From CAYNRA01 sp046296415 (lineage in GTDB: Bacteria; Bacteroidota; Bacteroidia; Cytophagales; Spirosomataceae), in assembly GCA_046296415.1 (NCBI GenBank), contig JBKBLN010000001.1, positions 1,240,001-1,304,000 of the forward strand: 64,000 bases of DNA, given 5' to 3'. Position numbers and translations under genes: made by a program. This document shows, one piece after another, positions 8,204 through 16,855 of this stretch (positions are counted from its first letter, which is position 1; each line of letters begins with the position of its first letter). Under the pieces are notes generated by a model. The model searched no databases. It saw only the letters and a list, made by a program, of their open reading frames with translations, and was not told the origin of the DNA.

Positions 8204-9439
8204 ATGAACGCATATTTTTTAACACGAAAATCAGGACCTTTCCATTTATCTGTACCGTTGGCCTCCTCGAAAAGTGAAAGTAATCGAGCTTTGATTTTGC
8301 AGGCTTTGACCGGCTTTGAAGCTACACTTTCTAATATATCTATCGCGCGAGATACCCAAACGATGGTACGCTTGTTGCAAAGCCAAGATCCGACGGCCGA
8401 TGTTATAGACGCTGGAACCACCATGCGATTTTTGACTGCCTACTTTGCGGCCACCAATCAAACCAAACGAATGACCGGAACAGCTCGAATGTGTGAGCGG
8501 CCCATTGGGATCCTAGTTGAGGCACTTCAAACTTTGGGGGCTCATATAGAATATGAAGGTCAAATCGGGTACCCACCTCTTCGAATCCAAGGATTTTCAA
8601 GGCAGCAAACTTCAACCATATCCGTCCGGGGTGATGTAAGTAGCCAATACATTTCCGCTCTTTTGATGATTGCCCCCACTTTACCAGATGGCCTGACTTT
8701 ACATCTGACCGGTTCTATCGGATCTATCCCTTACATTACCATGACATTAGCCCAAATGGCGGCTTTTGGCGTACAGAGTGAGGTGAATTGGGAGGAGAAG
8801 TGGATAAAAATTCCACATCAAAACTACCAGCCCATCGCTTATTCCATTGAGTCAGACTGGTCTGGTGCTAGCTATTGGTACAGTTTATTGGCGTTGGACC
8901 ACCATCCAGAGAGTACCATTACCCTACTAGGATTAAAGGAAAATTCCTTACAAGGTGATAGTGCCATTGTCGAAATCATGCGGCAGTTGGGAGTTCAAAC
9001 CACATTTCTTCCAGAGGGAGTTACCTTAACCAAGATTCAGCCGAAGGATACGCTACAATGGGATTTTACTAATTGTCCTGATTTAGCTCAAACTGTTGCA
9101 GTCGTGTTAGCCGGTTTGCGAATCCCAGGCACATTTTTTGGCTTGGAATCACTAAAAATAAAAGAGACCGACCGTGTGTTGGCTTTGCAGAATGAATTAG
9201 TGAAAATTGGCGCCAAGCTGACTGAGGTCGTCCCTGAAACAGAATATGCCCTTACCTTGGAGACTGTCCCGTCAGATAGTCCCCAAATTCACACCTACGA
9301 TGACCACCGCATGGCGCTCGCATTTGCACCTTTGGCGATGCTATTTCCCGTCGTAATCGAGGATCCAGGCGTTGTTGTGAAATCATATCCCAATTTTTGG
9401 GATCATCTGAGTGAAGTGGTGGAGATCCAGGAACAGTAA
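8204..9439 (+). CDS. aroA: 3-phosphoshikimate 1-carboxyvinyltransferase (EPSP synthase)
   Basis: 411 aa, slightly shorter than the usual ~427. It catalyses transfer of enolpyruvyl from PEP to shikimate-3-phosphate, the sixth shikimate step. Motifs in order: SKSESNRALILQAL (substrate Lys and Arg), DAGTTMRFLTA (PEP-binding loop, normally AGTAMRF), RPIGILVEALQTLGA, GDVSSQYISALLM, ESDWSGASYWY, IKETDRVLALQNEL (normally KESDR) and HTYDDHRMALAFAPLAM. All expected active-site regions are present, so it should be functional. The gene stands alone, with its own -7 box and a strong shared terminator with the convergent carboxylase gene. Confidence 0.95.
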   Translation: MNAYFLTRKSGPFHLSVPLASSKSESNRALILQALTGFEATLSNISIARDTQTMVRLLQSQDPTADVIDAGTTMRFLTAYFAATNQTKRMTGTARMCERPIGILVEALQTLGAHIEYEGQIGYPPLRIQGFSRQQTSTISVRGDVSSQYISALLMIAPTLPDGLTLHLTGSIGSIPYITMTLAQMAAFGVQSEVNWEEKWIKIPHQNYQPIAYSIESDWSGASYWYSLLALDHHPESTITLLGLKENSLQGDSAIVEIMRQLGVQTTFLPEGVTLTKIQPKDTLQWDFTNCPDLAQTVAVVLAGLRIPGTFFGLESLKIKETDRVLALQNELVKIGAKLTEVVPETEYALTLETVPSDSPQIHTYDDHRMALAFAPLAMLFPVVIEDPGVVVKSYPNFWDHLSEVVEIQEQ

Positions 9440-9466
9440 AAAATGGAATGTTAGATCGATTTAATC

Positions 9467-9505
9467 CATTGAAAAACGCCGGGTTTCCCTCGGCGTTTTT
9501 CAATG
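9467..9505. terminator. Bidirectional rho-independent terminator
   Basis: Perfect 15-bp arms (CATTGAAAAACGCCG and its complement) around a 9-base loop. The arms contain A5 on one side and T5 on the other, so the hairpin can stop both aroA and the convergent carboxyltransferase gene. Confidence 0.85.
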
Positions 9506-9551
9506 ATGTGAACAGTTCTACCTCGTAGGATTTCAAGAGAAATTTCCTCGG

Positions 9552-11159
9552 CTACGTTTGTATTACCCCAACCGAATAAGGTTTTTCGATTGGTGCATGG
9601 TTGGCAGCCTCAATACCCATTGAAATAATCTCCCGGGTTTTGACCGGGTCGATGATGCCATCCACCCACAAGCGTGCCGCCGCATAGTAGGGACTTAGCT
9701 GAGAATTGTAGGTGGCTGTTACCTCATCCAGTAATTTTTGGCGATCTTTCTCCTCCAATTCAACCCCTCTGGATTTCAGGGTAGCCTCCTGAATTTGCAC
9801 CAAGGTTTTGGCGGCAGAGGCTCCACTCATGACCGCAGTTTGCGACGTTGGCCAAGCATAAATGAGACGAGGGTCATAGGCTTTTCCACACATAGCATAG
9901 TTTCCAGCTCCGTACGAATTTCCTACCATAAAAGTAAATTTAGGTACGACCGAATTGGCCATCGCTGAGACAAGCTTTGCACCATCCTTGATAATTCCCC
10001 CATGTTCTGATCGACTTCCGACCATAAATCCATTGACATCTTGCAAGAAAATAAGAGGAATCCGCTGCTGATTGCAATTCATAATAAATCGAGCGGCTTT
10101 GTCGGCCGAGTCGGAATAAATGACTCCCCCCATTTGCATCTCTTGAGTTCCGCCTGATTTCTTGGCTTTGACAATCTTACGTTGGTTGGCCACAATTCCG
10201 ACCGCCCACCCGTCAATTCGTGCTAAGCCACAAAGAATGGTTTGGCCGTAGTCGGGTTTGTAAGGATCAAAACTTCCAGCATCCACGAGGCAGTCAATTA
10301 CTTCCTGCATATCGTAAGGTTTATTTCGATCCTCGGGTACAATGGCATGTAGATCTTCGATGGGCCGGGCTGGGGAAGTGCTTTCTTTTCGATTGAATCC
10401 AGCTTTGGGTTTGTCTCCCAATTTATCAATTACATTTCGAATAGCTTCCAAACATGAGGCATCGTCAGGGAATGCACGATCGACCACCCCAGAAATCTGG
10501 GTATGGGTAGCGGCCCCACCTAATGTTTCATTGTCCACATCTTCGCCAATCGATGATTTTACTAAATAAGAGCCAGCCAAAAAAACAGAACCCGTTCCTT
10601 CCACAATGAAAGCATAGTCCGACATGATAGGCAGGTAGGCACCTCCCGCCACACAAGAGCCCATGATGGCAGAAATTTGGGGAACTCCCATGGCGGAAAG
10701 TTGAGCGTTGTTCCGGAACGTCCGTCCAAAATGCTCCTTGTCTGCAAAAACATCGGCTTGCATGGGCAAAAAAACTCCCGCAGAATCGACTAGATAAATA
10801 ATGGGAAGCCTATTTTCCATAGCAATTTCCTGCGCTCGCAAATTCTTTTTGGCGGTGATCGGAAACCAGGCTCCCGCCTTTACAGTGGCATCATTCGATA
10901 CAACCACACAGAGTTTTCCGGCAACATATCCCATCACACAAACTACCCCACCGTTGGGGCAGCCACCTTCTGCCTCGTACATGCCTTCGCCCGCAAACAT
11001 CCCAATCTCTGTGTACGGTCTTTGGGGGTCCAGTAAAAAATGTACCCGTTCCCAGGCGGTCATTTTTCCTTTCTTTTTATGGGCAGCTATTTTTTTTTCA
11101 CCTCCTCCGAGGACTATTTTTTGGTGCTTAAGGGCCAACTCGTCTAGCAAGTTCTTCAT
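9552..11159 (-). CDS. mccB: Acyl-CoA carboxylase beta subunit, methylcrotonyl-CoA type
   Basis: 535-aa biotin-dependent carboxyltransferase. Two crotonase-like halves are visible. The first has GGCPNGGVVCVMGYV, SNDATVKAGAWFPITAKKNL and the CoA-binding MGSCVAGGAYLPIMSDYAF. The second has GFMVGSRSEHGGIIKDGAKLV and NSYGAGNYAMCGKAYDPR. The ATVKxGxxxPIT and SAGVFLPMQADVF segments are those of methylcrotonyl-CoA carboxylase beta chains rather than propionyl-CoA carboxylase. The enzyme needs a biotin carboxylase/BCCP alpha subunit, which is not encoded here. It lies divergent from an acyl-CoA dehydrogenase, HMG-CoA lyase and enoyl-CoA hydratase, which together suggest leucine/isovalerate breakdown to acetyl-CoA and acetoacetate. 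Confidence 0.88.
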   Translation of the reverse strand: MKNLLDELALKHQKIVLGGGEKKIAAHKKKGKMTAWERVHFLLDPQRPYTEIGMFAGEGMYEAEGGCPNGGVVCVMGYVAGKLCVVVSNDATVKAGAWFPITAKKNLRAQEIAMENRLPIIYLVDSAGVFLPMQADVFADKEHFGRTFRNNAQLSAMGVPQISAIMGSCVAGGAYLPIMSDYAFIVEGTGSVFLAGSYLVKSSIGEDVDNETLGGAATHTQISGVVDRAFPDDASCLEAIRNVIDKLGDKPKAGFNRKESTSPARPIEDLHAIVPEDRNKPYDMQEVIDCLVDAGSFDPYKPDYGQTILCGLARIDGWAVGIVANQRKIVKAKKSGGTQEMQMGGVIYSDSADKAARFIMNCNQQRIPLIFLQDVNGFMVGSRSEHGGIIKDGAKLVSAMANSVVPKFTFMVGNSYGAGNYAMCGKAYDPRLIYAWPTSQTAVMSGASAAKTLVQIQEATLKSRGVELEEKDRQKLLDEVTATYNSQLSPYYAAARLWVDGIIDPVKTREIISMGIEAANHAPIEKPYSVGVIQT

Positions 11160-11227
11160 GTTTAGATCACAAAAAGGTTGAAGGATTATATTTTTTCTTT
11201 GAAAAGCAAAATTTCCACGAAGTTAGT

Positions 11228-11235
11228 TATATTTG
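11228..11235 (+). promoter_or_regulatory. -7 box candidate for the acyl-CoA dehydrogenase operon
   Basis: TATATTTG fits TAnnTTTG. A TTTG at 11198-11201 is somewhat too far upstream (26-nt gap) to be a good -33 element. It lies in the 135-base divergent spacer with the carboxylase gene. Confidence 0.35.
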
Positions 11236-11294
11236 TTGTCAAATAAATAATTAGCATAACAAATAAATCAACAAACACCCTAAGCCGATTTGAC

Positions 11295-12452
11295 ATGGAA
11301 GCAACAATGAAAATGAAGGAGGAAATGGAATTGATCCGGGCGAGTGCCCGTGAATTTGCAGAAAACTACATTCGTCCCCACGTGATGGAGTGGGATGAGG
11401 CTCAGACTTTCCCGCTGGACGTTTTTAAGAAATTAGGAGAGCATGGATTTATGGGTATTTTAGTGCCTGAAACGTATGGGGGTAGTGGCTTGGGATACCA
11501 AGAGTACATCACTATTTTGGATGAAATTTCTCAAGTTTGTGGCTCGATAGGCTTATCTGTGGCAGCTCACAATTCTTTGTGCACTAACCACATTCTAAGC
11601 TTTGCTAATGAAGATCAAAAACGTTTTTATTTACCTAAATTAGCTTCCGGCGAGTGGATCGGAGCTTGGGGATTAACGGAAACAGGAACCGGTTCTGACG
11701 CCGGTGGCATGACGACCACAGCGGTTCAAGACGGGGATTACTTTGTTTTGAATGGATCCAAGAATTTCATTACCCATGCGATTAGTTCTCAAGTGGCGGT
11801 GGTTATTGCGAGAACGGGAGAAAAAGGAGATAAACACGGGATGACGGCCTTTATTATTGAAAAAGGTACGCCCGGCTTCAGCGCAGGTAAAAAGGAGAAT
11901 AAGTTGGGCATGCGAGCCTCTGAAACAGCTTGCTTGTTCTTTGATAATTGCCGTGTTCATAAAGATCAGGTAATTGGTGAAGTAGGGGATGGATTTGTTC
12001 AATCGTTGAAGTTATTGGATGGGGGGCGAATCTCCATTGCTGCTCTTTCATTAGGAATCGCGCGAGGTGCTTACTTGTGTGCGTTACGATATGCCCACGA
12101 GCGGGAGCAGTTCGGACAAAAAATATTCGATTTTCAGGGAGTAGGTTTTAAACTGGCTGAAATGGCGACTGAATTGGAGGCTGCCGAGTTGTTAACCCGT
12201 CAAGCCGGTGAGTTAAAAAACGCAGGAATGAAGGTCACCAAACAGTCGGCTATGGCCAAATTATTTGCTTCAGAAGCCGCAGTCAATCTTAGTAGTGAAT
12301 CGGTACAAATTCATGGAGGGTATGGCTACACCAAAGATTTCCCAGCTGAGAAGTTTTACCGAGATGCCAAGCTTTGTACCATAGGGGAGGGTACTTCAAA
12401 TATCCAACGTTTGGTAATTGCCCGTGAAATCAGCAAAGATCTACGAGCATGA
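11295..12452 (+). CDS. Acyl-CoA dehydrogenase, short/branched-chain type
   Basis: 385-aa FAD flavoenzyme that introduces a 2,3 double bond into acyl-CoA. Seen: WGLTETGTGSDAGG (FAD/substrate loop), KLGMRASETACLFFDNCRV, the arginine-rich REQFGQKIFDFQ and the C-terminal IHGGYGYTKDFPAEKFYRD. The segment IGEGTSNIQRLVIAR places a Glu at the catalytic-base position used by short- and medium-chain dehydrogenases. Classical isovaleryl-CoA dehydrogenases have a non-acidic residue there and use a base elsewhere. So although the neighbours suggest leucine catabolism, the sequence resembles short-chain or 2-methyl-branched acyl-CoA dehydrogenases more. It is first in a three-gene operon and overlaps the next start by 4 bases. 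Confidence 0.9.
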   Translation: MEATMKMKEEMELIRASAREFAENYIRPHVMEWDEAQTFPLDVFKKLGEHGFMGILVPETYGGSGLGYQEYITILDEISQVCGSIGLSVAAHNSLCTNHILSFANEDQKRFYLPKLASGEWIGAWGLTETGTGSDAGGMTTTAVQDGDYFVLNGSKNFITHAISSQVAVVIARTGEKGDKHGMTAFIIEKGTPGFSAGKKENKLGMRASETACLFFDNCRVHKDQVIGEVGDGFVQSLKLLDGGRISIAALSLGIARGAYLCALRYAHEREQFGQKIFDFQGVGFKLAEMATELEAAELLTRQAGELKNAGMKVTKQSAMAKLFASEAAVNLSSESVQIHGGYGYTKDFPAEKFYRDAKLCTIGEGTSNIQRLVIAREISKDLRA

Positions 12453-13294
12453 GCTTAGTTCAGATTATCGATTGTCCACGCGATGCCATTCAAGGCATCG
12501 CGTCTTTTATACCTACCCAAAAGAAGGTAGCCTACATCCAAGCTGCTCTCAATTCAGGTGTACTGGCGGCGGTTGATTTTGGTAGTTTTGTCTCACCTGC
12601 CGCAGTACCTCAAATGGCGGATACTGCCGAGGTTTTAGAGCAATTGGATCTTTCCTCGACCTCAACCGAGTTGTTAGCTATTGTGGCCAATTTGAAAGGT
12701 ATCCATCAAGCGGTCACATTTCCAAAAATTAGTTGGTTGGGATATCCTTTTTCGGTATCTGAAACGTTTCAGCAACGGAATGCCCGTACTACCCGAGAAG
12801 CCTCTTTGGATGTGGTAGCGGAAGCGGTTGGCATAGCAGCGGCTCAAAACAAGCAAGTGCGCGTGTATATTTCGATGGGATTTGGAAATCCATATGGGGA
12901 TGATTGGTCAGAAGAGTTAGTTAGCGAATATGTGGGTCGATTAGCCGAGGTAGGCGTTACTCATTTTGCCTTATCCGATACCACTGGGGAGGCAACGGTT
13001 CAAGGTATTGGCTCACTATATAGTACACTAACTTCTCATTTTCCCGAGATGAATTTTTCAGCACACCTGCACGCAACTCCTTTGGATTGGCTCCCGAAGG
13101 TCGAGGCTGCCTATGAAGCCGGTTGCCGAACGTTCGATGGAGCGATGCTAGGGTATGGCGGCTGCCCGTTTGCCAAAGATCAGTTGGTAGGCAATATACC
13201 GACAGAAGGTTTGATTTCTCGATTTGCGCCGGATCGGGTAGATTTACTACCACAATTCCAATCTCAATTTGAATCTCTAATTTCGCATGTATAA
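12449..13294 (+). CDS. Hydroxymethylglutaryl-CoA lyase
   Basis: 281-aa TIM-barrel protein of the HMGL-like family, which cleaves 3-hydroxy-3-methylglutaryl-CoA to acetyl-CoA and acetoacetate. Visible functional residues: Arg-Asp in IIDCPRDAIQG (start of the barrel), AVDFGSFVSPAAVPQMADT, the metal-binding HLH in FSAHLHATPLD, and the catalytic Cys loop YGGCPFAKDQLVGN. It is slightly shorter than characterised lyases but has every key site. Its ATG overlaps the preceding dehydrogenase (ATGA), and its 3' end overlaps the hydratase by 8 bases, so translation of all three is coupled. Confidence 0.9.
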   Translation: MSLVQIIDCPRDAIQGIASFIPTQKKVAYIQAALNSGVLAAVDFGSFVSPAAVPQMADTAEVLEQLDLSSTSTELLAIVANLKGIHQAVTFPKISWLGYPFSVSETFQQRNARTTREASLDVVAEAVGIAAAQNKQVRVYISMGFGNPYGDDWSEELVSEYVGRLAEVGVTHFALSDTTGEATVQGIGSLYSTLTSHFPEMNFSAHLHATPLDWLPKVEAAYEAGCRTFDGAMLGYGGCPFAKDQLVGNIPTEGLISRFAPDRVDLLPQFQSQFESLISHV

Positions 13295-14063
13295 TTATCT
13301 AGAAATAGTTCGATCGGGAAAAGGGACACAAATTGTGTTGAATCGACCCGCCAAACGAAATGCATTTACCCCAGGTATGGTAAGTGAATTAGCGCATTGT
13401 TTACAAAAATGCCAAGATGATGATTCAGTTTGGTGGATTGAGATCCATGCCCGTGGACCAGTATTCTGTGCGGGAATGGATTTGCTAGTTTTTGAAAATC
13501 CGTCGATCGAAGACATCGATTTGGCCGTTCCTCCCTTTGTTGGATCGTTGGCATCTGCCATGCGACTTGTCAGTAAACCCACGGTAGCGGTGGTGGAGGG
13601 ATCTGTGTTGGCAGGAGGGTTTCTGATTGTCGGGGAATGTACTTTAGTGGTAGCTAAAGAGGAAGTAACCTTTGGATTGCCCGAGTTGAAACGAGGCATC
13701 TTTCCGTTTCAGGTCATGGATACCTTGCGGAAGCGTATGTCGGATGCCCAAATTCTCCAATGGTGTTTGTTAGCCGAGACGGTCTCCGCACTGGAAGCTC
13801 AACAACGAGGGCTAGTGACTCACGTCGCAAAGGAAGGCCAATTGGAGGAAGTAGTGCAATCGATTCGGGATCGATGGTCGGAACTTGCCCCAATGGCTAT
13901 GCGGAAAGGGATTGAGGCATTGCGTGCATTGGACGATATCCCGCAAGCAGATCGCCTGATATGGTTGAAATCCCAGCTTGAGGAACTGAAATCGAGTGCA
14001 GATGCTCAAGAAGGTCTCGTGGCTTTTCGCGAAAAGAGGCCTCCAGTTTGGCAAAATCGCTAA
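13287..14063 (+). CDS. Enoyl-CoA hydratase/isomerase family protein
   Basis: 258-aa crotonase-fold protein. The oxyanion hole is formed by FCAGMDL and by GSVLAGGF, and one catalytic Glu is in FGLPELKRGIFP. By hand alignment the second acid of classical hydratases (in the helix before the SAxEAxxxGLV motif) is replaced by Gln (AQILQWCLLAETVSALEA). From context the expected role is methylglutaconyl-CoA hydratase, the step between the carboxylase and HMG-CoA lyase. The missing second acid leaves isomerase or another crotonase activity open. It is the last gene of the operon; tRNA-Ser follows. Confidence 0.85.
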   Translation: MYNYLEIVRSGKGTQIVLNRPAKRNAFTPGMVSELAHCLQKCQDDDSVWWIEIHARGPVFCAGMDLLVFENPSIEDIDLAVPPFVGSLASAMRLVSKPTVAVVEGSVLAGGFLIVGECTLVVAKEEVTFGLPELKRGIFPFQVMDTLRKRMSDAQILQWCLLAETVSALEAQQRGLVTHVAKEGQLEEVVQSIRDRWSELAPMAMRKGIEALRALDDIPQADRLIWLKSQLEELKSSADAQEGLVAFREKRPPVWQNR

Positions 14064-14070
14064 GGAATTT

Positions 14071-14101
14071 TTGTAAAAACAGAATTAATCCACTACATTT
14101 G
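14071..14101 (+). promoter_or_regulatory. Promoter of tRNA-Ser
   Basis: TTG at 14071-14073 (preceded by a T-run) and TACATTTG at 14094-14101, spaced by 20 nt, fit the Bacteroidota -33/-7 pattern. The mature tRNA begins 12 bases further on. Confidence 0.65.
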
Positions 14102-14113
14102 CATTCCCTTTAC

Positions 14114-14200
14114 AGAGAGGTGCTCGAGTGGTTGAAGAGGCACGCCTGGAAAGCGTGTAGGCCGGCAACGGTCTCGAGAGTTCGAATCTCTTCCTCTCTG
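14114..14200 (+). tRNA. tRNA-Ser (GGA)
   Basis: 87-nt class II tRNA. The acceptor AGAGAGG pairs with CCTCTCT and G is the discriminator. The anticodon loop CTGGAAA gives GGA, reading UCC/UCU. It has the long variable arm expected of serine tRNA and a TTCGAAT T-loop. The 3' CCA is not encoded (GCAAG follows), so it must be added after transcription. Confidence 0.95.
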
Positions 14201-14205
14201 CAAGT

Positions 14206-14240
14206 AAAACCCTGACAATGTATGTTGTCAGGGTTTTTTT
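14206..14240 (+). terminator. Rho-independent terminator after tRNA-Ser
   Basis: The arm AACCCTGACAA, a 6-base loop and the complementary arm run directly into seven T residues. It starts 6 bases past the tRNA, so the tRNA is transcribed alone. Confidence 0.9.
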
Positions 14241-14666
14241 ATCCTCATTCTGTGTGTTTTCCGATTGGTGGTCTCTCTCCGCCGTCTAATTTCCAGCAGC
14301 TCCCACTCCCAATAAACTACTCTTGCGTAACTCAAGGAATCATTTAGAAATCAATAGGTCTACCATCATGATGCACTTTCCAGAAATTTGAAGACGGAAT
14401 GGATAGTTTTCCAAAAAATGGAATTTATCCAATGAGACTGTTTGAAAATTGGAAAATAGGTCTGTAGAGCGTATTGACTATTGTGTTTAAAATTGAATTT
14501 ATCTAAGAATAAATTTTGTAAAGTTAAGGGGATTTGGTGTCCCAAAAAGAGGTTATGTCATTTATAGGTAAAAGAGTGTCGGTCATTTTGAGTGGTACAA
14601 GGTTTGAAATTTAGGTAATCAAATGAATCCTTCAAAATCTGAATTTAAAATCTAAACCATAAAAAA
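14241..14666. other. Intergenic region, upstream of a secreted-protein gene
   Basis: No coding frame or RNA is recognisable. The A+T-rich right half probably holds the promoter of the downstream gene, but I find no exact TAnnTTTG box close to it. Confidence 0.4.
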
Positions 14667-15242
14667 ATGACAACCTCTAACATCTTCCGTACCTTTGCTT
14701 TCTCGACAATTATCGCTTTAGGGACTGCTTTTACCGCCTCTGCCCAAGATAATAACACCGACAATCATCAAATCACTGTAAGTGTTCCGAACGTCGCATT
14801 GTTGGATTTGGAGACCAGTGGAACTCGTAACTTCACGGCTTCTTTTGTTCAGCCTACTCCGTTAGAAGCAGGTCAAAAATTAAGTGCACCGGCTGATAAT
14901 TCCGATCTTTGGTTGAACTATTCTTCTGTACTTCCAAATTCTGGAGTGACTTCCAGAAAAGTAAATGTGAAAGTCTCAGCCCTTATTCCTGGCGTAACGT
15001 TGCAAGTGGTTGCAAGAGCTTCTTCAACGGGTTTTGGAACTTTAGGAAGACCAACTTCCACTGTAACGCTTTCAACTGCTGATCAACCCATCATCGAGGG
15101 TATCGGTAGTGCTTACACTGAAACAGGTGCAGCCAAAGGACATAACTTGGTTTATTCTTTCCAAGCACAGGATGCAGATTATGCAAATCTTCGTGCCAAC
15201 AATACGACTGTGACAGTTACCTACACGTTATCTGATAACTAA
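14667..15242 (+). CDS. Secreted beta-rich protein of unknown function
   Basis: 191 aa with a clear signal peptide ending TAFTASAQ (cleavage near residue 26). The mature part is small-residue rich and strand-like (ITVSVPNVALLDLE, KVNVKVSALIPGVTLQVVARA, TTVTVTYTLSDN) with no cysteines. It resembles a single immunoglobulin-like or fimbrial-type beta sandwich, but I recognise no named family. Start: the only ATG before the signal peptide. It is monocistronic: a long untranslated 5' region precedes it and a strong terminator follows 20 bases after the stop, an arrangement that suggests abundant expression. Function unknown. Confidence 0.8.
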   Translation: MTTSNIFRTFAFSTIIALGTAFTASAQDNNTDNHQITVSVPNVALLDLETSGTRNFTASFVQPTPLEAGQKLSAPADNSDLWLNYSSVLPNSGVTSRKVNVKVSALIPGVTLQVVARASSTGFGTLGRPTSTVTLSTADQPIIEGIGSAYTETGAAKGHNLVYSFQAQDADYANLRANNTTVTVTYTLSDN

Positions 15243-15262
15243 AAAATAAAAAAATGGGTAAG

Positions 15263-15296
15263 GCGGGTGATGTACTTTACATCATCCGCTTTTTTT
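15263..15296 (+). terminator. Rho-independent terminator
   Basis: GCGGGTGATGTA and TACATCATCCGC (one G-T pair) enclose a 3-base loop and are followed by seven T residues, just after the secreted-protein gene. Confidence 0.9.
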
Positions 15297-15398
15297 GTTT
15301 AGTAACGAATTAAAGTTATCGACCTTTCCATTTGGTAAACATTCAAGTTTTTAGGAATTTAGATGATTGATTTCAACCTTAAACCTGACATTTCTCGA

Positions 15399-15599
15399 AT
15401 GGAAAATCAAAAGAAATCGCCCAATTGGTTACTCTTTCTATTAATTGTGGTAGTAGCCAATGGTTTAGTTAAAAACTTTGATCCGTCCACCCTTACGTTT
15501 CAAAAGCCTTATCTCTGTCTTCTCTATGGACTTGTATTGGTTGCTGGTTTGTATTTGTTTATTCGTGATTTATGGGCCCAAAAAAAGGATGCAGAATGA
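15399..15599 (+). CDS. Small membrane protein
   Basis: 66 aa from the ATG at 15399 (MENQKKSPNW); an earlier in-frame ATG at 15363 would add 12 polar residues. Two hydrophobic segments are predicted by eye (WLLFLLIVVVANGLV and YLCLLYGLVLVAGLYLFI), joined by a short loop and ending in a charged tail (RDLWAQKKDAE). No family recognised. Its stop codon overlaps the start of the DUF2264 gene (ATGA), so the two are coupled. Confidence 0.65.
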   Translation: MENQKKSPNWLLFLLIVVVANGLVKNFDPSTLTFQKPYLCLLYGLVLVAGLYLFIRDLWAQKKDAE

Positions 15600-16795
15600 G
15601 GTGGATGTTGGGTTTATTCCTGGTTATTTTTTCTATGAATAGGGGATGGGCACAAACATCAGAAACAGATGATCGGGCATTTTTTTTAAAGTATTTGATA
15701 CAATTGGCTGATCCTGTCTTGGTTAATCTGAGCCAAGGTACCTTGAAAAAGAATATGCCTCTTCGCCTAGCTCCAAAAGCGTATCCCGATCGTGAGAAAG
15801 TAGCTCATCTTGAAGCTTTTGGGCGATTGGTAGGTGGTATGGCGCCTTGGCTTGAACTGGGTCCCGACGCGACTCCCGAAGGCAAACTTCGAGAAAAATA
15901 TATTGAACTAACACTACGCTGTTTCGATCACGCCACAAATCCTGCTTCTCCCGATTATTTAAATTTTAACGAGGGAAGTCAACCACTGGTAGATGCCGCT
16001 TTTTTGGCTCAAGCGCTACTTCGGGCCCCAAATCAACTTTGGGGACGGATGCCAAAACCTACCCAACAACGGGTGATCGCCGCTCTAAAATTGACCCGAA
16101 GCATTAAACCGTATGAAAATAATTGGCTTTTGTTTTCGGCCATGATCGAAACCGCTTTAATCAAATTGGATGGAAGTGGTGATCGAAACCAGATCGACTA
16201 CGCCCTACAAAAACATGAAGAATGGTACCTTGGGGATGGTGTCTATGGAGATGGTCCTGAATTTCATTTTGATTATTACAATAGTTTCGTGATCCATCCT
16301 ATGCTGGTGGATATCGCTACCCATGTACTTTCCACCGAAGAGTTAGCCACCTACCTAAAACGAGCACAACGATATGCGGCTATACAAGAACGTCTCATTT
16401 CTCCTGAAGGTACCTATCCCGTGGTTGGGCGATCTATGACTTATCGCTATGGGGCGTTTCAGGCCTTGGCGCAAATCGCTTTAATGGAGAAATTACCCAG
16501 TGGGGTTACCCCTGCACAGGTGAGATCCGCCTTAAAAGCTGTCGTGAATCGCCATCACGAGCAGAACCTATTCGATTCCAATGGTTGGCTTCAGTTGGGG
16601 TTTGCGGGTCATCAGCCCGAACTTGCGGAATCCTACATTACTACGGGTAGCCTATACCTTTGTGCTCAGGTGTACTTAATTTTGGGACTTCCATCTTCTT
16701 CCCCATTTTGGAAGGATCCCGCCGAGCCCTGGACACAGAAAAAAATTTGGAGTAATCACTCAGGTCTTTTGGATCGAGCCCTCTCAACGCATTAA
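15596..16795 (+). CDS. DUF2264 domain secreted protein
   Basis: 399 aa from ATG 15596, which overlaps the upstream TGA (ATGA) and directly starts a signal peptide (MRWMLGLFLVIFSMNRGWAQ). The rest matches the DUF2264 family: a helical, probably (alpha/alpha)-barrel fold, with EGSQPLVDAAFLAQALLRAP, NNWLLFSAMIETAL, GDGVYGDGPEFHFDYYNSFVIHPM and SPEGTYPVVGRSMTYR. DUF2264 proteins resemble polysaccharide-processing alpha/alpha-barrel enzymes, and the aromatic/acidic GDGPEFHFDYYNS segment is a likely active-site region, but no reaction can be assigned. Presumed periplasmic. Confidence 0.85.
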   Translation: MRWMLGLFLVIFSMNRGWAQTSETDDRAFFLKYLIQLADPVLVNLSQGTLKKNMPLRLAPKAYPDREKVAHLEAFGRLVGGMAPWLELGPDATPEGKLREKYIELTLRCFDHATNPASPDYLNFNEGSQPLVDAAFLAQALLRAPNQLWGRMPKPTQQRVIAALKLTRSIKPYENNWLLFSAMIETALIKLDGSGDRNQIDYALQKHEEWYLGDGVYGDGPEFHFDYYNSFVIHPMLVDIATHVLSTEELATYLKRAQRYAAIQERLISPEGTYPVVGRSMTYRYGAFQALAQIALMEKLPSGVTPAQVRSALKAVVNRHHEQNLFDSNGWLQLGFAGHQPELAESYITTGSLYLCAQVYLILGLPSSSPFWKDPAEPWTQKKIWSNHSGLLDRALSTH

Positions 16796-16855
16796 CTGAT
16801 TTTGAAGGAGGATTTTTTTATCTTAAAATACCGACATTTGATAGAGTGGAACTAA

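Noticed and set aside
8098..8424. Reverse-strand frame of 108 aa overlapping the start of aroA
   Set aside because: It is antisense to conserved aroA motifs and shows no protein-like features.
13295..13699. Reverse-strand 134-aa frame opposite the enoyl-CoA hydratase
   Set aside because: Shadow of the hydratase; low-complexity composition typical of antisense frames.
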